DNA of 64,000 nt, from contig NZ_HG322949.1 in the NCBI RefSeq assembly GCF_000723165.1, positions 326,543 through 390,542 on the forward strand, in the 5' to 3' direction. Each line of letters opens with the position of its first letter. Position 1 is the stretch's first letter. Of this stretch, positions 8,517-17,148 are shown piece after piece. Source of the DNA: Janthinobacterium agaricidamnosum NBRC 102515 = DSM 9628 (GTDB lineage Bacteria > Pseudomonadota > Gammaproteobacteria > Burkholderiales > Burkholderiaceae_D). The notes under the pieces were generated by a model. The model did no database searches. It worked only from the letters and a program-made list of their open reading frames with translations, and was not told the origin of the DNA. The position numbers and the translations under genes are program-made.

Positions 8517-10187
8517 ATGGACAAGATTTGGTTAAAGTCATACCCCGACAACGTCCCTGCGGAAATCGATATTACCCAGTTCCGTTCGGTCACCCATTTG
8601 CTGGAAGAATCGTTCCACAAATATGCCGACAGCACAGCTTTTTCTTGCATGGATAAATCCATGACCTACCGTGAAGTGGATCAGTTGTCGCAACGGATGG
8701 CGGCCTGGCTGCAAAGCCGTGGTTTGCAACCGGGCGCGCGGGTCGCGATCATGTTGCCGAACGTATTGCAATATCCCGTCGCGATGGCGGCGATCTTGCG
8801 TGCCGGCTACACCGTGGTGAACGTCAATCCGCTCTACACGCCGCGCGAATTGCGCCATCAATTGATCGATTCGGGCGCCGAAATCATCATCGTGCTGGAA
8901 AACTTCGCCACCACCGTGGAGCAGGTGCTGGCCGACACCCAGATCAAGCAGGTGATTGTCGCCACGATGGGCGATTTGATGGGCGGCCTGAAAGGCATGA
9001 TCGTCAATTTAGTGGTGCGCAAGATCAAGAAAATGGTGCCTGCGTATTCCTTGCCGGGCGCGATAGCATTCAATACCGTGCTGTCCGAAGGGGCGCGGCT
9101 GACGTTGAAACCGGTCACGCTGGGCCATGACGATATCGCCTTCCTGCAATACACCGGCGGCACCACCGGGATCGCCAAGGGCGCCGTGCTGCTGCACCGT
9201 AATGTGATCGCCAATGTGCTGCAAAACGAAGCGTGGCTGGACATGAAGCCACAAGCGGAACAGGTCGTCTTCGTGTCGGCCTTGCCGCTGTACCATATTT
9301 ATTCGCTGACCGTCGGCGCTTTCATGGGCATGCGCATGGGCGGCTTGAATGTGCTGATCCCGAATCCGCGCGACATTCCCGGTTTCGTCAAGCAATTGGC
9401 TAAATTCAAGGTCACCGTATTCCCGGCGGTGAATACGCTGTACAACGCGCTGCTCAATAATGCCGATTTCGCCAAGCTCGATTTTTCCAGCTACAAGGTG
9501 TGCAACAGCGGCGGCATGGCGGTGCAGCAAGTGGTGGCGGACCGTTGGCTGAAGCTGACCGGCACGCCGATCATCGAAGGTTATGGTTTGTCGGAAACTT
9601 CGCCGGTGGCGACCGCCAACCGGGTCGACATCAAGGAATTCACCGGTACCATCGGTTTCCCGCTGCCATCGACCGAAGTGGTGATCCTGGACGACGATGG
9701 CCAGCCGGTACCGTTTGGCCAACCGGGCGAAATTGCCATCCGCGGCCCGCAAGTGATGGCCGGTTACTGGAACCGGCCGGATGAAACCGCCAAGTCGATG
9801 ACGCCTGACGGTTTCTTCAAGACGGGCGACGTCGGCATCATGGATGAGCGCGGTTGTACCCGTATCGTCGACCGCAAGAAAGACATGATCATCGTGTCCG
9901 GCTTCAATGTGTATCCGAATGAAGTCGAGGGCGTGGTGGCGGCCCATCCGGGCGTGCTGGAAGTGGCGTGCATCGGCGTGCCGGACAAGAATGCCGGCGA
10001 AGCGGTGAAACTGTTCGTGGTGCGCAAGGACCCGAATTTGACGGCGGAACAGTTGCTCGATTTCTGCAAGCATGAATTGACGGCTTACAAGAAACCGAAA
10101 TACATCGAGTTCCGCGATGAATTACCGAAGACCAACGTCGGCAAGATCTTGCGCCGCCAATTGCGCGATGAAAAGGCAGCGGCTTGA
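8517..10187 (+). CDS. fadD: Long-chain fatty acid-CoA ligase (second tandem copy)
   Basis: A 556-residue paralogue of the preceding gene, alignable end to end. It has the same AMP loop (YTGGTTGIAKGAVLLH), EGYGLSETSP, VDRKKDMIIVSGFNVYPNE and C-terminal LPKTNVGKILRRQLRDE. GAGGCAATAG precedes the ATG. The 95-bp gap to the first copy has no terminator, so the pair is probably one transcript. Differences cluster in the substrate-facing middle region (for example MKPQAEQVV in place of MPALVRAPVV), so different chain-length preference is possible. That is inference. Confidence 0.92.
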   Translation: MDKIWLKSYPDNVPAEIDITQFRSVTHLLEESFHKYADSTAFSCMDKSMTYREVDQLSQRMAAWLQSRGLQPGARVAIMLPNVLQYPVAMAAILRAGYTVVNVNPLYTPRELRHQLIDSGAEIIIVLENFATTVEQVLADTQIKQVIVATMGDLMGGLKGMIVNLVVRKIKKMVPAYSLPGAIAFNTVLSEGARLTLKPVTLGHDDIAFLQYTGGTTGIAKGAVLLHRNVIANVLQNEAWLDMKPQAEQVVFVSALPLYHIYSLTVGAFMGMRMGGLNVLIPNPRDIPGFVKQLAKFKVTVFPAVNTLYNALLNNADFAKLDFSSYKVCNSGGMAVQQVVADRWLKLTGTPIIEGYGLSETSPVATANRVDIKEFTGTIGFPLPSTEVVILDDDGQPVPFGQPGEIAIRGPQVMAGYWNRPDETAKSMTPDGFFKTGDVGIMDERGCTRIVDRKKDMIIVSGFNVYPNEVEGVVAAHPGVLEVACIGVPDKNAGEAVKLFVVRKDPNLTAEQLLDFCKHELTAYKKPKYIEFRDELPKTNVGKILRRQLRDEKAAA

Positions 10188-10251
10188 TGCGAAGATAGCT
10201 CCGAAGGCAGCAACTGATGTTTGTGCACATCGAATATCGGGCCATGCCTCA

Positions 10252-10596
10252 GGATGTGTTCAAGATCTTCTGAGCAATACCGCGCTGAATGAACTGCAAG
10301 CTGGCATGGAGCCATCGCTCGCAGTTCTTCCACAGTCGTCTGTTTCAGTGCCGGGCACGGCAATGGCGTGGGTAATCCTTGTGAGTCCACGCCCATATGA
10401 CACGGGTACCTGAAACCCGTCTGCCCACGCCGTAATCTCTGCTACCGGCCGTATCCTTGTTTTTCACGCTTCGCGCGCCCAGGATCAGCAGCGCCGGCTT
10501 GCTGCGCTTCCCCACGTTTCGCGGCAGCGGCAGGATTGCTTCAAACTTTACTCTTTTCCACGGCCTATCTGGAGCCTGTCCCGGTCGCGAATACAT
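10252..10596 (-). pseudogene. Degenerate IS5-family transposase, middle and C-terminal part
   Basis: Read on the minus strand, 10494-10345 resembles the catalytic-core region of IS5-family transposases. The peptide ALLILGARSVKNKDTAG, then DYGVGRRVSG, parallels the family pattern A-S-V-K-N-T-D-T-A-G then GYDAGKKVSG. After a TGA at 10345-10347 the reading continues as NRRLWKNCERWLHASLQFI (10344-10288), which matches the family's C-terminal NRRLWKNCER region. The long DDE segment between the two is missing. The copy is therefore decayed and internally deleted. The rest of the 674-bp gap (10188-10251 and 10597-10800) gives no recognisable gene. Comparison is from memory of the family. Confidence 0.65.
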
Positions 10597-10800
10597 CGCC
10601 TGCCGAGCACCCTTGGGCAGCGTGGATCTTCGTGCTCCGTCGTCGCCTGGCTGGCCATGCGTCCTGCGCGCGCCTGGCCCACGCCAACGATGAGCAGCCA
10701 GCCGGCGACGCTTCCTAATGGATAGATTCTTGGCGACTGTCGCAAGCTTGCCATCCTACTTTCTTGACAATCGCTGATTGGAGTCATACTATCGGCGTAT

Positions 10801-10834
10801 GTTCGATTGTCAATCTATAGTTCGATAATCGAAC
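10801..10834 (+). promoter_or_regulatory. PcaR-type operator pair upstream of the porin gene
   Basis: Two 15-bp boxes, GTTCGATTGTCAATC at 10801-10815 and GTTCGATAATCGAAC at 10820-10834, start 19 bp apart. The second is a near-perfect palindrome closely related to the boxes before pcaI and the Cache/pcaK operon. It ends 27 bp before the porin start. Established knowledge: PcaR of Pseudomonas binds 15-bp boxes of the form GTTCGATAATCGCAC. Confidence 0.75.
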
Positions 10835-10861
10835 AATAAAATATAATAACAGGAGACAGTA

Positions 10862-11953
10862 ATGAAACAAACTATGCGCGGTGTCATCGCGCTGCTGGCT
10901 GGGGCAGGTTCATGCGGGGCGATCGCACAAGGCAATGTGACCATGTACGGTCTGCTTGATACGGGATTGGCCTATGTCACCAACGTCAATCCGAACGGCG
11001 GTACGTTAGTGAAAATGCCTTCGCTGACGGGTTCCTTGCCGTCGCGTATCGGCGTGCGTGGCACGGAAGCTCTGGATGGCGGCCTGTCTGCGATGTTTAC
11101 GCTGGAGGCTGGCTTGACCATGGACACCGGCGGCATGAGCCAGGGCAATCGTTTGTTCGGTCGCCAGGCCAGCGTTGGCCTCAAGGGCGACTTTGGCGCC
11201 GTCACCCTGGGGCGTCAGATCAATATGACGTATATCTCCAACCTGAAGTCGGACGTCATGGGGCCAAACCTGTTCTCCATCGGCAGTATTGACCCGTATC
11301 TGCCCAATGCGCGCAGCGACAATGCGATTGGCTACCTGGGCGACTTCAATGGCTGGATCGTTGGCGCCACCTATAGTACCGGCCGTGATGCTTCATCGGC
11401 TGGCGGCCCTGCAGCGACTGCCTGCGCCGGTGAAGTGGCCGGCAACTCCAGGGCATGCCGCCAGGTGACTGGTCTGTTGGGTTATGAAGTGCCGGCCTAC
11501 GGCTTCAACGTCTCTTACGACATCATGTACGGTAATACCGGCGCCGCCAACGGCCTGACCGGCAGTAATAACAGCGACAAGCGCGTCACAGCCAATGGGT
11601 ATTTCAAAGTCGGCAAAGGCAAGATCGGCGCCGGCATTATCGACCGCAGCACGCGCGCCGCCACCGGCCTGACCGAGTCAGACCTTTATTTTATTGGCCT
11701 GAACTATCCAGTCAACCGGTTCACCACGCTCGATACCCAGGTCGCGAAGAAGGATGTGAAAAACAGCGCTGACGACGCTACGCTGCTGGTGGCGCGCCTG
11801 ACCTACCATCTGTCGAAACGCACTGCGCTCTATGGCGGCGTTGCGCGCATGAAGAATGCGGCGCAGTCGGCGGTGGCGCTGGATGCGGGCGGTACCGTCG
11901 GCACCGGCAAGAACCAGAATGGCGTCATGGCCGGCCTGCGCCACGCGTTTTAA
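10862..11953 (+). CDS. General porin (Burkholderiales OmpC/Omp32 type)
   Basis: A 363-residue outer-membrane porin. The signal peptide ends near GAIAQ, and mature NVTMYGLLDTGLAYV is the typical first strand. A loop 3-like region and alternating strands follow, and the protein ends GLRHAF with the C-terminal Phe needed for barrel assembly. AGGAG lies 5 nt before the ATG. Because a PcaR-type operator pair sits directly upstream, the likely role is uptake of aromatic acids for the beta-ketoadipate pathway. That specificity is inferred from regulation, not from pore residues. Confidence 0.9.
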   Translation: MKQTMRGVIALLAGAGSCGAIAQGNVTMYGLLDTGLAYVTNVNPNGGTLVKMPSLTGSLPSRIGVRGTEALDGGLSAMFTLEAGLTMDTGGMSQGNRLFGRQASVGLKGDFGAVTLGRQINMTYISNLKSDVMGPNLFSIGSIDPYLPNARSDNAIGYLGDFNGWIVGATYSTGRDASSAGGPAATACAGEVAGNSRACRQVTGLLGYEVPAYGFNVSYDIMYGNTGAANGLTGSNNSDKRVTANGYFKVGKGKIGAGIIDRSTRAATGLTESDLYFIGLNYPVNRFTTLDTQVAKKDVKNSADDATLLVARLTYHLSKRTALYGGVARMKNAAQSAVALDAGGTVGTGKNQNGVMAGLRHAF

Positions 11954-12092
11954 GAACCTGTTTAATATTTTGGTGTCAAACGCTCCATGAGTTGAACTAT
12001 GGAGCGGTAACGAAATGTCCAGAAAGATTTACCCGAGCGATATTAGCAGGGAACAATTTGAAGCGGTAAGAGGCATACTGGAAGGGGCAAGG
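11954..12092 (+). mobile_element. Truncated IS5-family element: left end and first ~26 codons of the transposase
   Basis: Immediately after the porin stop codon the sequence GAACCTGTTTAATATTTTGG looks like the terminal repeat of an IS5-family element. A hairpin follows (CGCTCCAT at 11981-11988 with ATGGAGCG at 11999-12006). From the ATG at 12015 the peptide MSRKIYPSDISREQFEAVRG is the well-known start of this transposase family. Similarity stops near 12092 after LEGAR, and the pcaR stop lies at 12108. It is the N-terminal counterpart of the remnant at 10252-10596, on the opposite strand. Confidence 0.75.
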
Positions 12093-12107
12093 CAGCATAA
12101 GCGGGTT

Positions 12108-12947
12108 CTAAGGCAGCAGTATCGAGAGTTCCTGCGCGCCGCGTTGCAGCACGGGCAGGAATTCCTTTTCCAGTTGCTCGATGCTGACGCGCGCTGCCTG
12201 CACGCCGACGTTGAGTGCCGCCAGTACGGCGCCTGAAGTGCCGCGTACTGGTACCGCGATCGAACGCAGACCCAGCTCCAGTTCCTCGTCGTTGATCGCA
12301 TAACCGTCGCGCTGCACGTCAGCCAGAATGGTGCGCAGGCGCTTCTGGCTGACCACGGTCTTGTCGGTCATCGGACGCAGCTTGGTTTTCTGCAAGTAGG
12401 CGTCGAGTTCGAAGGGCGGCAGGTGCGCCAGCATCACGCGGCCCAGCGCAGTACAGTATGCGGGCAGACGGCTGCCGGTATTCAGGGCTACCGACATGAC
12501 GCGCGAGGTCGCAGCGCGCGCCACGTACAGCACTTCGCCATCTTCCAGTACCGCCAGCGAGCTCGATTCATTGAGCGCGCGGCTGATGTTGTTCAGGTAG
12601 GGCTGGGCCGACACCGTCAGCGGCGTCGAGGACAGATAGGAATAGCCCAGGGTCAGGACTTTAGGCCGCAGCGAGAAGTTGTTCAGTTCCGCGCCCACGT
12701 AGCCGAGCTCGCGCAGCGTATGCAGACAACGGCGCACGGCGGCGCGCGGAATGCCGGTTTTTTGGCTGATGCCGGCAATGGTTTGCGGCTTGCGCGAATC
12801 GCTGAAAGCCTGCAGCACAGCGAGACCGCGCGCAAGCGAAGTCATAAAGCTGGGGTCGGTCAATGCATCGATCTGTTCGGCGATAGACTGTTCCCGGCCG
12901 TCGTCAATCTCTGCTGCTTCTGATGGTGTGTGAATGGCTGTAGACAT
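12108..12947 (-). CDS. pcaR: IclR-family regulator of the beta-ketoadipate pathway (PcaR/PcaU/PobR)
   Basis: A 279-residue regulator. Residues about 35-90 form the winged helix (MTSLARGLAVLQAFSD, then TIAGISQKTGIPRAAVRR), and the rest is the IclR effector domain. Phrases such as LGYSYLSSTPL, SSLAVLEDGEVLYVARA and LPAYCTALGRVMLA are typical of the PcaR/PobR branch. It is divergent from pcaIJF, with two PcaR-type boxes between them, so it probably controls both itself and the operon in response to beta-ketoadipate or a related acid. An IS5 fragment abuts its 3' end, 16 bp past the last codon. Confidence 0.88.
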   Translation of the reverse strand: MSTAIHTPSEAAEIDDGREQSIAEQIDALTDPSFMTSLARGLAVLQAFSDSRKPQTIAGISQKTGIPRAAVRRCLHTLRELGYVGAELNNFSLRPKVLTLGYSYLSSTPLTVSAQPYLNNISRALNESSSLAVLEDGEVLYVARAATSRVMSVALNTGSRLPAYCTALGRVMLAHLPPFELDAYLQKTKLRPMTDKTVVSQKRLRTILADVQRDGYAINDEELELGLRSIAVPVRGTSGAVLAALNVGVQAARVSIEQLEKEFLPVLQRGAQELSILLP

Positions 12948-13026
12948 AGCGTGATTTTAATACAGACAAAGAATCAATAGACGTTTTTCTGCTTGACCTT
13001 AGCTATCTCAAAGTCATACACTAGAT

Positions 13027-13060
13027 GTGCGATAATCAATTAATAGTTCGATTATCGCAC
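13027..13060 (+). promoter_or_regulatory. PcaR-type operator pair in the pcaR-pcaI intergenic region
   Basis: GTGCGATAATCAATT at 13027-13041 and GTTCGATTATCGCAC at 13046-13060 start 19 bp apart. They lie 24 bp before the pcaI start and about 80 bp before the pcaR start on the other strand. The second box is the exact reverse complement of the box at 17697-17711. Confidence 0.8.
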
Positions 13061-13083
13061 AATGTGTATTACTAAGGTTAACT

Positions 13084-13749
13084 ATGATTGATAAAATTTT
13101 TGAATCGCTGGAGCGCGCCGTGGCGGATATCCACGACGGCGCCACGGTGATGATCGGCGGCTTCGGCAACGCCGGCATGCCGTCCGCCCTGATCGACGCC
13201 CTGATCGTCCAGGGAGCGCGTGACCTCACCATCGTCAACAACAATGCCGGCAACGGCGAGACCGGCCTGGCCGCGCTGCTGAAGGCCAAGCGCGTGCGCA
13301 AAATCATCTGCTCGTTCCCGCGCCAGGCCGATTCGCATCACTTCGATGCGCTGTACCGCGCCGGCGAAATCGAACTGGAACTGACCCCGCAGGGCAACCT
13401 GGCGGAACGCATCCGTGCCGCCGGCGCCGGCATTGGCGGCTTCTTCACGCCGACCGGCTACGGCACCCAACTGGCCGAAGGCAAGGAAACGCGCCTGATC
13501 AACGGCCGTCATTACGTGCTGGAGTCGCCGATACACGCTGACTTCGCGCTGATCAAGGCGTTGCGTGGCGACCGCTGGGGCAACCTGGTGTATCGCAAGA
13601 CCGCGCGCAATTTCGGCCCCATCATGGCGATGGCCGCCAAGACCGCCATCGCGCAAGTACAGCAGGTGGTGGCATTGGGTGAACTGGATCCTGAAGTGAT
13701 CGTCACCCCTGGCATCTTTGTCCAGCGCATAGTGAGGGAGGCAGCATGA
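13084..13749 (+). CDS. pcaI: 3-oxoadipate CoA-transferase subunit A
   Basis: A 221-residue subunit that, with PcaJ, moves CoA from succinyl-CoA to beta-ketoadipate. The family I CoA-transferase alpha motif GGFGNAGMPSALID is near residue 25, and NNNAGNGETGLAALL near 55. The ending GIFVQRIV is typical of the PcaI/CatI group. First gene of pcaIJF. It overlaps pcaJ by 4 nt (ATGA), indicating translational coupling. The operator pair upstream points to PcaR control. Confidence 0.95.
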   Translation: MIDKIFESLERAVADIHDGATVMIGGFGNAGMPSALIDALIVQGARDLTIVNNNAGNGETGLAALLKAKRVRKIICSFPRQADSHHFDALYRAGEIELELTPQGNLAERIRAAGAGIGGFFTPTGYGTQLAEGKETRLINGRHYVLESPIHADFALIKALRGDRWGNLVYRKTARNFGPIMAMAAKTAIAQVQQVVALGELDPEVIVTPGIFVQRIVREAA

Positions 13750-14387
13750 CGAACCGTTACACCCGCGACCAGATGGCCGCACGCGTGGCGCAGGATATCC
13801 AGGAGGGCGCATACGTCAACCTGGGCATCGGCCTGCCAACCAGGGTTGCCAACTATCTGCCGGCCGAGCGCGAAGTTTTCCTGCACAGCGAGAACGGTCT
13901 GCTGGGCATGGGCCCGGCACCAGCGCCGGGCGAAGAGGACGATGACCTGATCAACGCCGGCAAGCAGCCGGTGACGCTGCTGACCGGCGGGGCCTTCTTC
14001 CACCATGCCGACTCGTTCGCGATGATGCGCGGCGGCCACCTTGACATCTGCGTGCTGGGCGCGTTCCAGGTATCGGCCAACGGCGACCTGGCCAACTGGC
14101 ACACCGGCGCGCCGGATGCGATTCCGGCGGTGGGCGGCGCGATGGACCTGGCGCTGGGCGCCAGGCAGGTGTTCGTGATGATGGAACAGCAGACCAAAAC
14201 CGGCGCAAGCAAAATCGTTGAAGCGTGCAGCTATCCGCTGACTGCGATGGCTTGCGTGAGCCGCATCTATACCGACATGGCGGTGCTGGACGTGACCGCT
14301 GATGGCCTGGTTGTACGCGAAATGGCGCCTGGCCTGAGCTTTGACGAACTGCAGGCCGCGACTGCCGCGCCACTGACGAAAGGATAA
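13746..14387 (+). CDS. pcaJ: 3-oxoadipate CoA-transferase subunit B
   Basis: A 213-residue beta subunit. It has the catalytic-glutamate motif HSENGLLGMG near residues 48-57, where the Glu forms the CoA thioester. Upstream is NLGIGLPT, and downstream GGHLDICVLGAFQV. The start overlaps the pcaI stop, and pcaF begins 3 nt after its stop, so the three genes are one operon. Confidence 0.95.
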   Translation: MTNRYTRDQMAARVAQDIQEGAYVNLGIGLPTRVANYLPAEREVFLHSENGLLGMGPAPAPGEEDDDLINAGKQPVTLLTGGAFFHHADSFAMMRGGHLDICVLGAFQVSANGDLANWHTGAPDAIPAVGGAMDLALGARQVFVMMEQQTKTGASKIVEACSYPLTAMACVSRIYTDMAVLDVTADGLVVREMAPGLSFDELQAATAAPLTKG

Positions 14388-14390
14388 TCC

Positions 14391-15593
14391 ATGACTGATG
14401 CATTTATCTGCGACGCCATCCGCACGCCGATTGGCCGCTATGGCGGTTCCCTGAAAGACGTGCGTGCCGATGACCTGGGCGCGATTCCGCTGCGCGCGTT
14501 GGTGGAGCGTAATCCGGGAGTGAAGTGGGATCAGGTGGATGACTTGATCTACGGCTGCGCCAACCAGGCCGGCGAAGATAACCGCAATGTGGCGCGCATG
14601 TCGCTGCTGCTGGCCGGTCTGCCGCAGGAATTGCCCGGCACCACCGTCAACCGTCTGTGCGGTTCCGGCATGGACGCGATCGGCATTGCCGCGCGCGCCA
14701 TCCAGTCCGGCCAGGCCAGCCTGATGATTGCCGGCGGCGTCGAGTCGATGACCCGTGCGCCTTATGTCATGGGCAAGGCCGACAGCGCGTTCTCGCGTGG
14801 CGCCAGGATCGAAGACACCACCATGGGCTGGCGCTTCGTCAACCGGGCGCTGAAGGAAGCCTACGGCACCGAAACCATGCCGGAGACCGCTGAGAACGTC
14901 GCCGCCGATTACAAGATCAGCCGCGAAGACCAGGACAGGTTTGCACTGGCCAGCCAGAACAAGACTGCCGCCGCCATCGCGGCAGGCGTGTTCAGGCAGG
15001 AAATCGTGCCGGTGACGATTCATCAGAAAAAAGGCGATCCGCTCGTGTTCGCCCAGGATGAGCATCCACGCGCCACCACCCCGGAAGCGCTGGCCAAGCT
15101 GAAAGGCGTGGTCCGTGCCGATGGCTCGGTCACCGCGGGCAATGCCTCCGGCATCAACGACGGCGCCTGTGCGCTGCTGATCGCCAGCGCGCAAGCTGCC
15201 AAGGAAAATGGACTGCAACCGCTGGCGCGCATCGTCGGCATGGCCAGCGCCGGCGTGGCGCCGCGCGTGATGGGCATTGGCCCGGTGCCGGCGGTGCGGA
15301 AGTTGCTGCGCCAGACCGGCTTGACGCTGGAGCAGATGGATGTGATCGAGCTGAACGAAGCATTTGCCGCACAGGGCCTGGCCGTTCTGCGCGAGCTGGG
15401 TCTGCGTGACGACGATACGCGCGTCAACCCGAACGGCGGCGCGATTGCGCTGGGCCACCCGCTGGGCATGAGCGGCGCGCGGCTGGTGACGAGCGCGACT
15501 TATCAGCTGCATCGAACAGGTGGACGCTACGCATTGTGTACTATGTGTATCGGCGTCGGACAAGGCATAGCGCTGATCATCGAGAGGGTATAA
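14391..15593 (+). CDS. pcaF: 3-oxoadipyl-CoA thiolase
   Basis: A 400-residue thiolase that splits 3-oxoadipyl-CoA into succinyl-CoA and acetyl-CoA, the last step of the beta-ketoadipate pathway. The nucleophile Cys lies in [12 protein letters not shown] near residue 90. The general-base His is in [17 protein letters not shown] near 350, and the second Cys in [10 protein letters not shown] near 385. The opening [19 protein letters not shown] is typical of PcaF. The ring-cleavage genes pcaHG, pcaB, pcaC and pcaD are not in the window. Confidence 0.95.
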   Translation: MTDAFICDAIRTPIGRYGGSLKDVRADDLGAIPLRALVERNPGVKWDQVDDLIYGCANQAGEDNRNVARMSLLLAGLPQELPGTTVNRLCGSGMDAIGIAARAIQSGQASLMIAGGVESMTRAPYVMGKADSAFSRGARIEDTTMGWRFVNRALKEAYGTETMPETAENVAADYKISREDQDRFALASQNKTAAAIAAGVFRQEIVPVTIHQKKGDPLVFAQDEHPRATTPEALAKLKGVVRADGSVTAGNASGINDGACALLIASAQAAKENGLQPLARIVGMASAGVAPRVMGIGPVPAVRKLLRQTGLTLEQMDVIELNEAFAAQGLAVLRELGLRDDDTRVNPNGGAIALGHPLGMSGARLVTSATYQLHRTGGRYALCTMCIGVGQGIALIIERV

Positions 15594-15720
15594 ATCCCGC
15601 GCGAGGTGATGCAACTGCTGGCCAGGCTGAAGCTGGCCGGACAGGCCAGCGACATCACCCGCGGCATGCCTTACGGCAAACATCATGTGATCATGCAGGC
15701 ACATCTTGGTGATGAACCGG

Positions 15721-15738
15721 GCGGCCGGTACCGGCCGC
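15721..15738. repeat. 18-bp perfect palindrome between pcaF and pcaK
   Basis: GCGGCCGGTACCGGCCGC is self-complementary and lies between the convergent ends of pcaF and pcaK. There is no T run on either side, so a Rho-independent terminator is only possible, not shown. The short reading frame over 15606-15740 has no support as a gene. Confidence 0.4.
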
Positions 15739-15761
15739 ATCGCTGCTGGATCCCAGGTTCC

Positions 15762-17126
15762 TCAGTGGCCGTTAGCGTTCGTAACCATCACCGGATCTGG
15801 TTTGTGACGGTCTGCCGCTTGTTTGATCAGCAGGGCCACCATGGAAACCAGCGCTGCCAGCGCAACCACGGTAAACACCTGGGCGAAGCCCACCTGGCGG
15901 CGAGAAAGTTCCGCGACCAGGAAGGAGCCGGCAATACCGCCGAAGCGGCCCAGACCCAGCATCCAGGCAACGCCGGTGGCCCGGCCGCGGGTAGGGTAGT
16001 AGGCCGCGGCCAGCGCTGGCAACGACGATTGCGCGGTGTTCATCAGGGCGCCGGCAACAAATACCACTAGCGTCAGCAAGCCGACATTGTCCGCCACCTG
16101 GCCGATTCCGTAAATCGCGACTGCCGTCAGTGCATAGCCGCTGGCAATCACGCGATTGGCGTTATAGCGGTCCATTAACCAGCCGAATAATACGGCGCCA
16201 ACGCCGCCCAGCGGGAACAGGGCCGAAATCAGCGTCGCGGTCTTGGGCGTCAGGCCGGCATCCTTGAATAGCACCGGCATCCAGTTGACCAGAGCGTAGA
16301 AGATCATCAGACCCATGAAGTAGGCCAGCCACAGCATGCAAGTACCGACCAGGTAGCGCGGCTGGAACAGCATGGCGATACCGCTCTCGCCGTCAGCACT
16401 GTCGCTTTGACGGCCAGCTTCTTTCATGGTGAACGAGGTGGCCATGGCCGCGGTGGCGGAAATGCGGCTCAGCACCGCGCGAATGCGCCCGGCAGGATAG
16501 GCCTTGGCGACCATGTGGCGCACCGACTCCGGCAGCGTGAATAACATGACCAGCATGAGTACCAGCGGCGCAGCACCGCCGATTATCAGCACACTGCGCC
16601 AGCCCCAGATGGGGATCATCCATGCTACCAGGAACCCCCCCAGCGCAGCGCCCAGCGGGAAGCCGCAAAACATCGCGTTGGTCAGCGTTGCACGGCGTGC
16701 ATCCGGGCTGAACTCGCTGGTCAGCGTGACTGCGTTCGGCATCGCCGCGCCCAGGCCCAGGCCGGTAATGAAGCGCAGTACAGTCAGTTCCTGCAGGCTG
16801 CTGGAAAATGCGGAGGCGCCGCAAGCGCTGCCAAAAATGAAGATCGACACCAGCAGGATGACGCGGCGGCCGTAACGGTCCGCCAGCGGGCCGGAGGTCA
16901 GGGCGCCGGCTGCCAGGCCAAACAGCGCCGCGCTCAGCACGGGAGCAAGATCAGGCTTTGCGATGCCCCAATCCTTCATCAGCGATGGTGCGATGAAGCC
17001 GATTGCCGCGGTATCGAAGCCATCCAGTAATACGATGAAAAAGCACAGCGCGAAAATCATCCACTGATAGCGGGAAAAGCGTTCGCGGTTAATAAAATCC
17101 AGGACGTCCAGAGCTTGCGTTTGCAT
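15762..17126 (-). CDS. pcaK: Aromatic acid:H+ symporter of the major facilitator superfamily
   Basis: A 454-residue inner-membrane transporter with 12 predicted helices. The first helix carries LLDGFDTAAIGFIAPSL, the signature of the AAHS branch (PcaK, BenK). The inter-helix motif GPLADRYGRRVILL follows near residue 80. The likely substrate is 4-hydroxybenzoate or protocatechuate, judged from the neighbouring pca genes. It starts 22 bp after the Cache-protein gene on the same strand, so both are probably transcribed from the operator-bearing promoter near 17680-17711. Confidence 0.88.
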   Translation of the reverse strand: MQTQALDVLDFINRERFSRYQWMIFALCFFIVLLDGFDTAAIGFIAPSLMKDWGIAKPDLAPVLSAALFGLAAGALTSGPLADRYGRRVILLVSIFIFGSACGASAFSSSLQELTVLRFITGLGLGAAMPNAVTLTSEFSPDARRATLTNAMFCGFPLGAALGGFLVAWMIPIWGWRSVLIIGGAAPLVLMLVMLFTLPESVRHMVAKAYPAGRIRAVLSRISATAAMATSFTMKEAGRQSDSADGESGIAMLFQPRYLVGTCMLWLAYFMGLMIFYALVNWMPVLFKDAGLTPKTATLISALFPLGGVGAVLFGWLMDRYNANRVIASGYALTAVAIYGIGQVADNVGLLTLVVFVAGALMNTAQSSLPALAAAYYPTRGRATGVAWMLGLGRFGGIAGSFLVAELSRRQVGFAQVFTVVALAALVSMVALLIKQAADRHKPDPVMVTNANGH

Positions 17127-17148
17127 GAGTGTCTCCCGAGTTAACTCT

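Noticed and set aside
13512..15740. A 742-codon open frame on the minus strand opposite pcaI, pcaJ and pcaF
   Set aside because: It crosses three well-identified genes, has the low-complexity composition of antisense frames and shows no known motif.
15606..16070. A possible 154-codon gene after pcaF
   Set aside because: Most of it overlaps pcaK on the other strand in a non-coding frame, and it has no family likeness.
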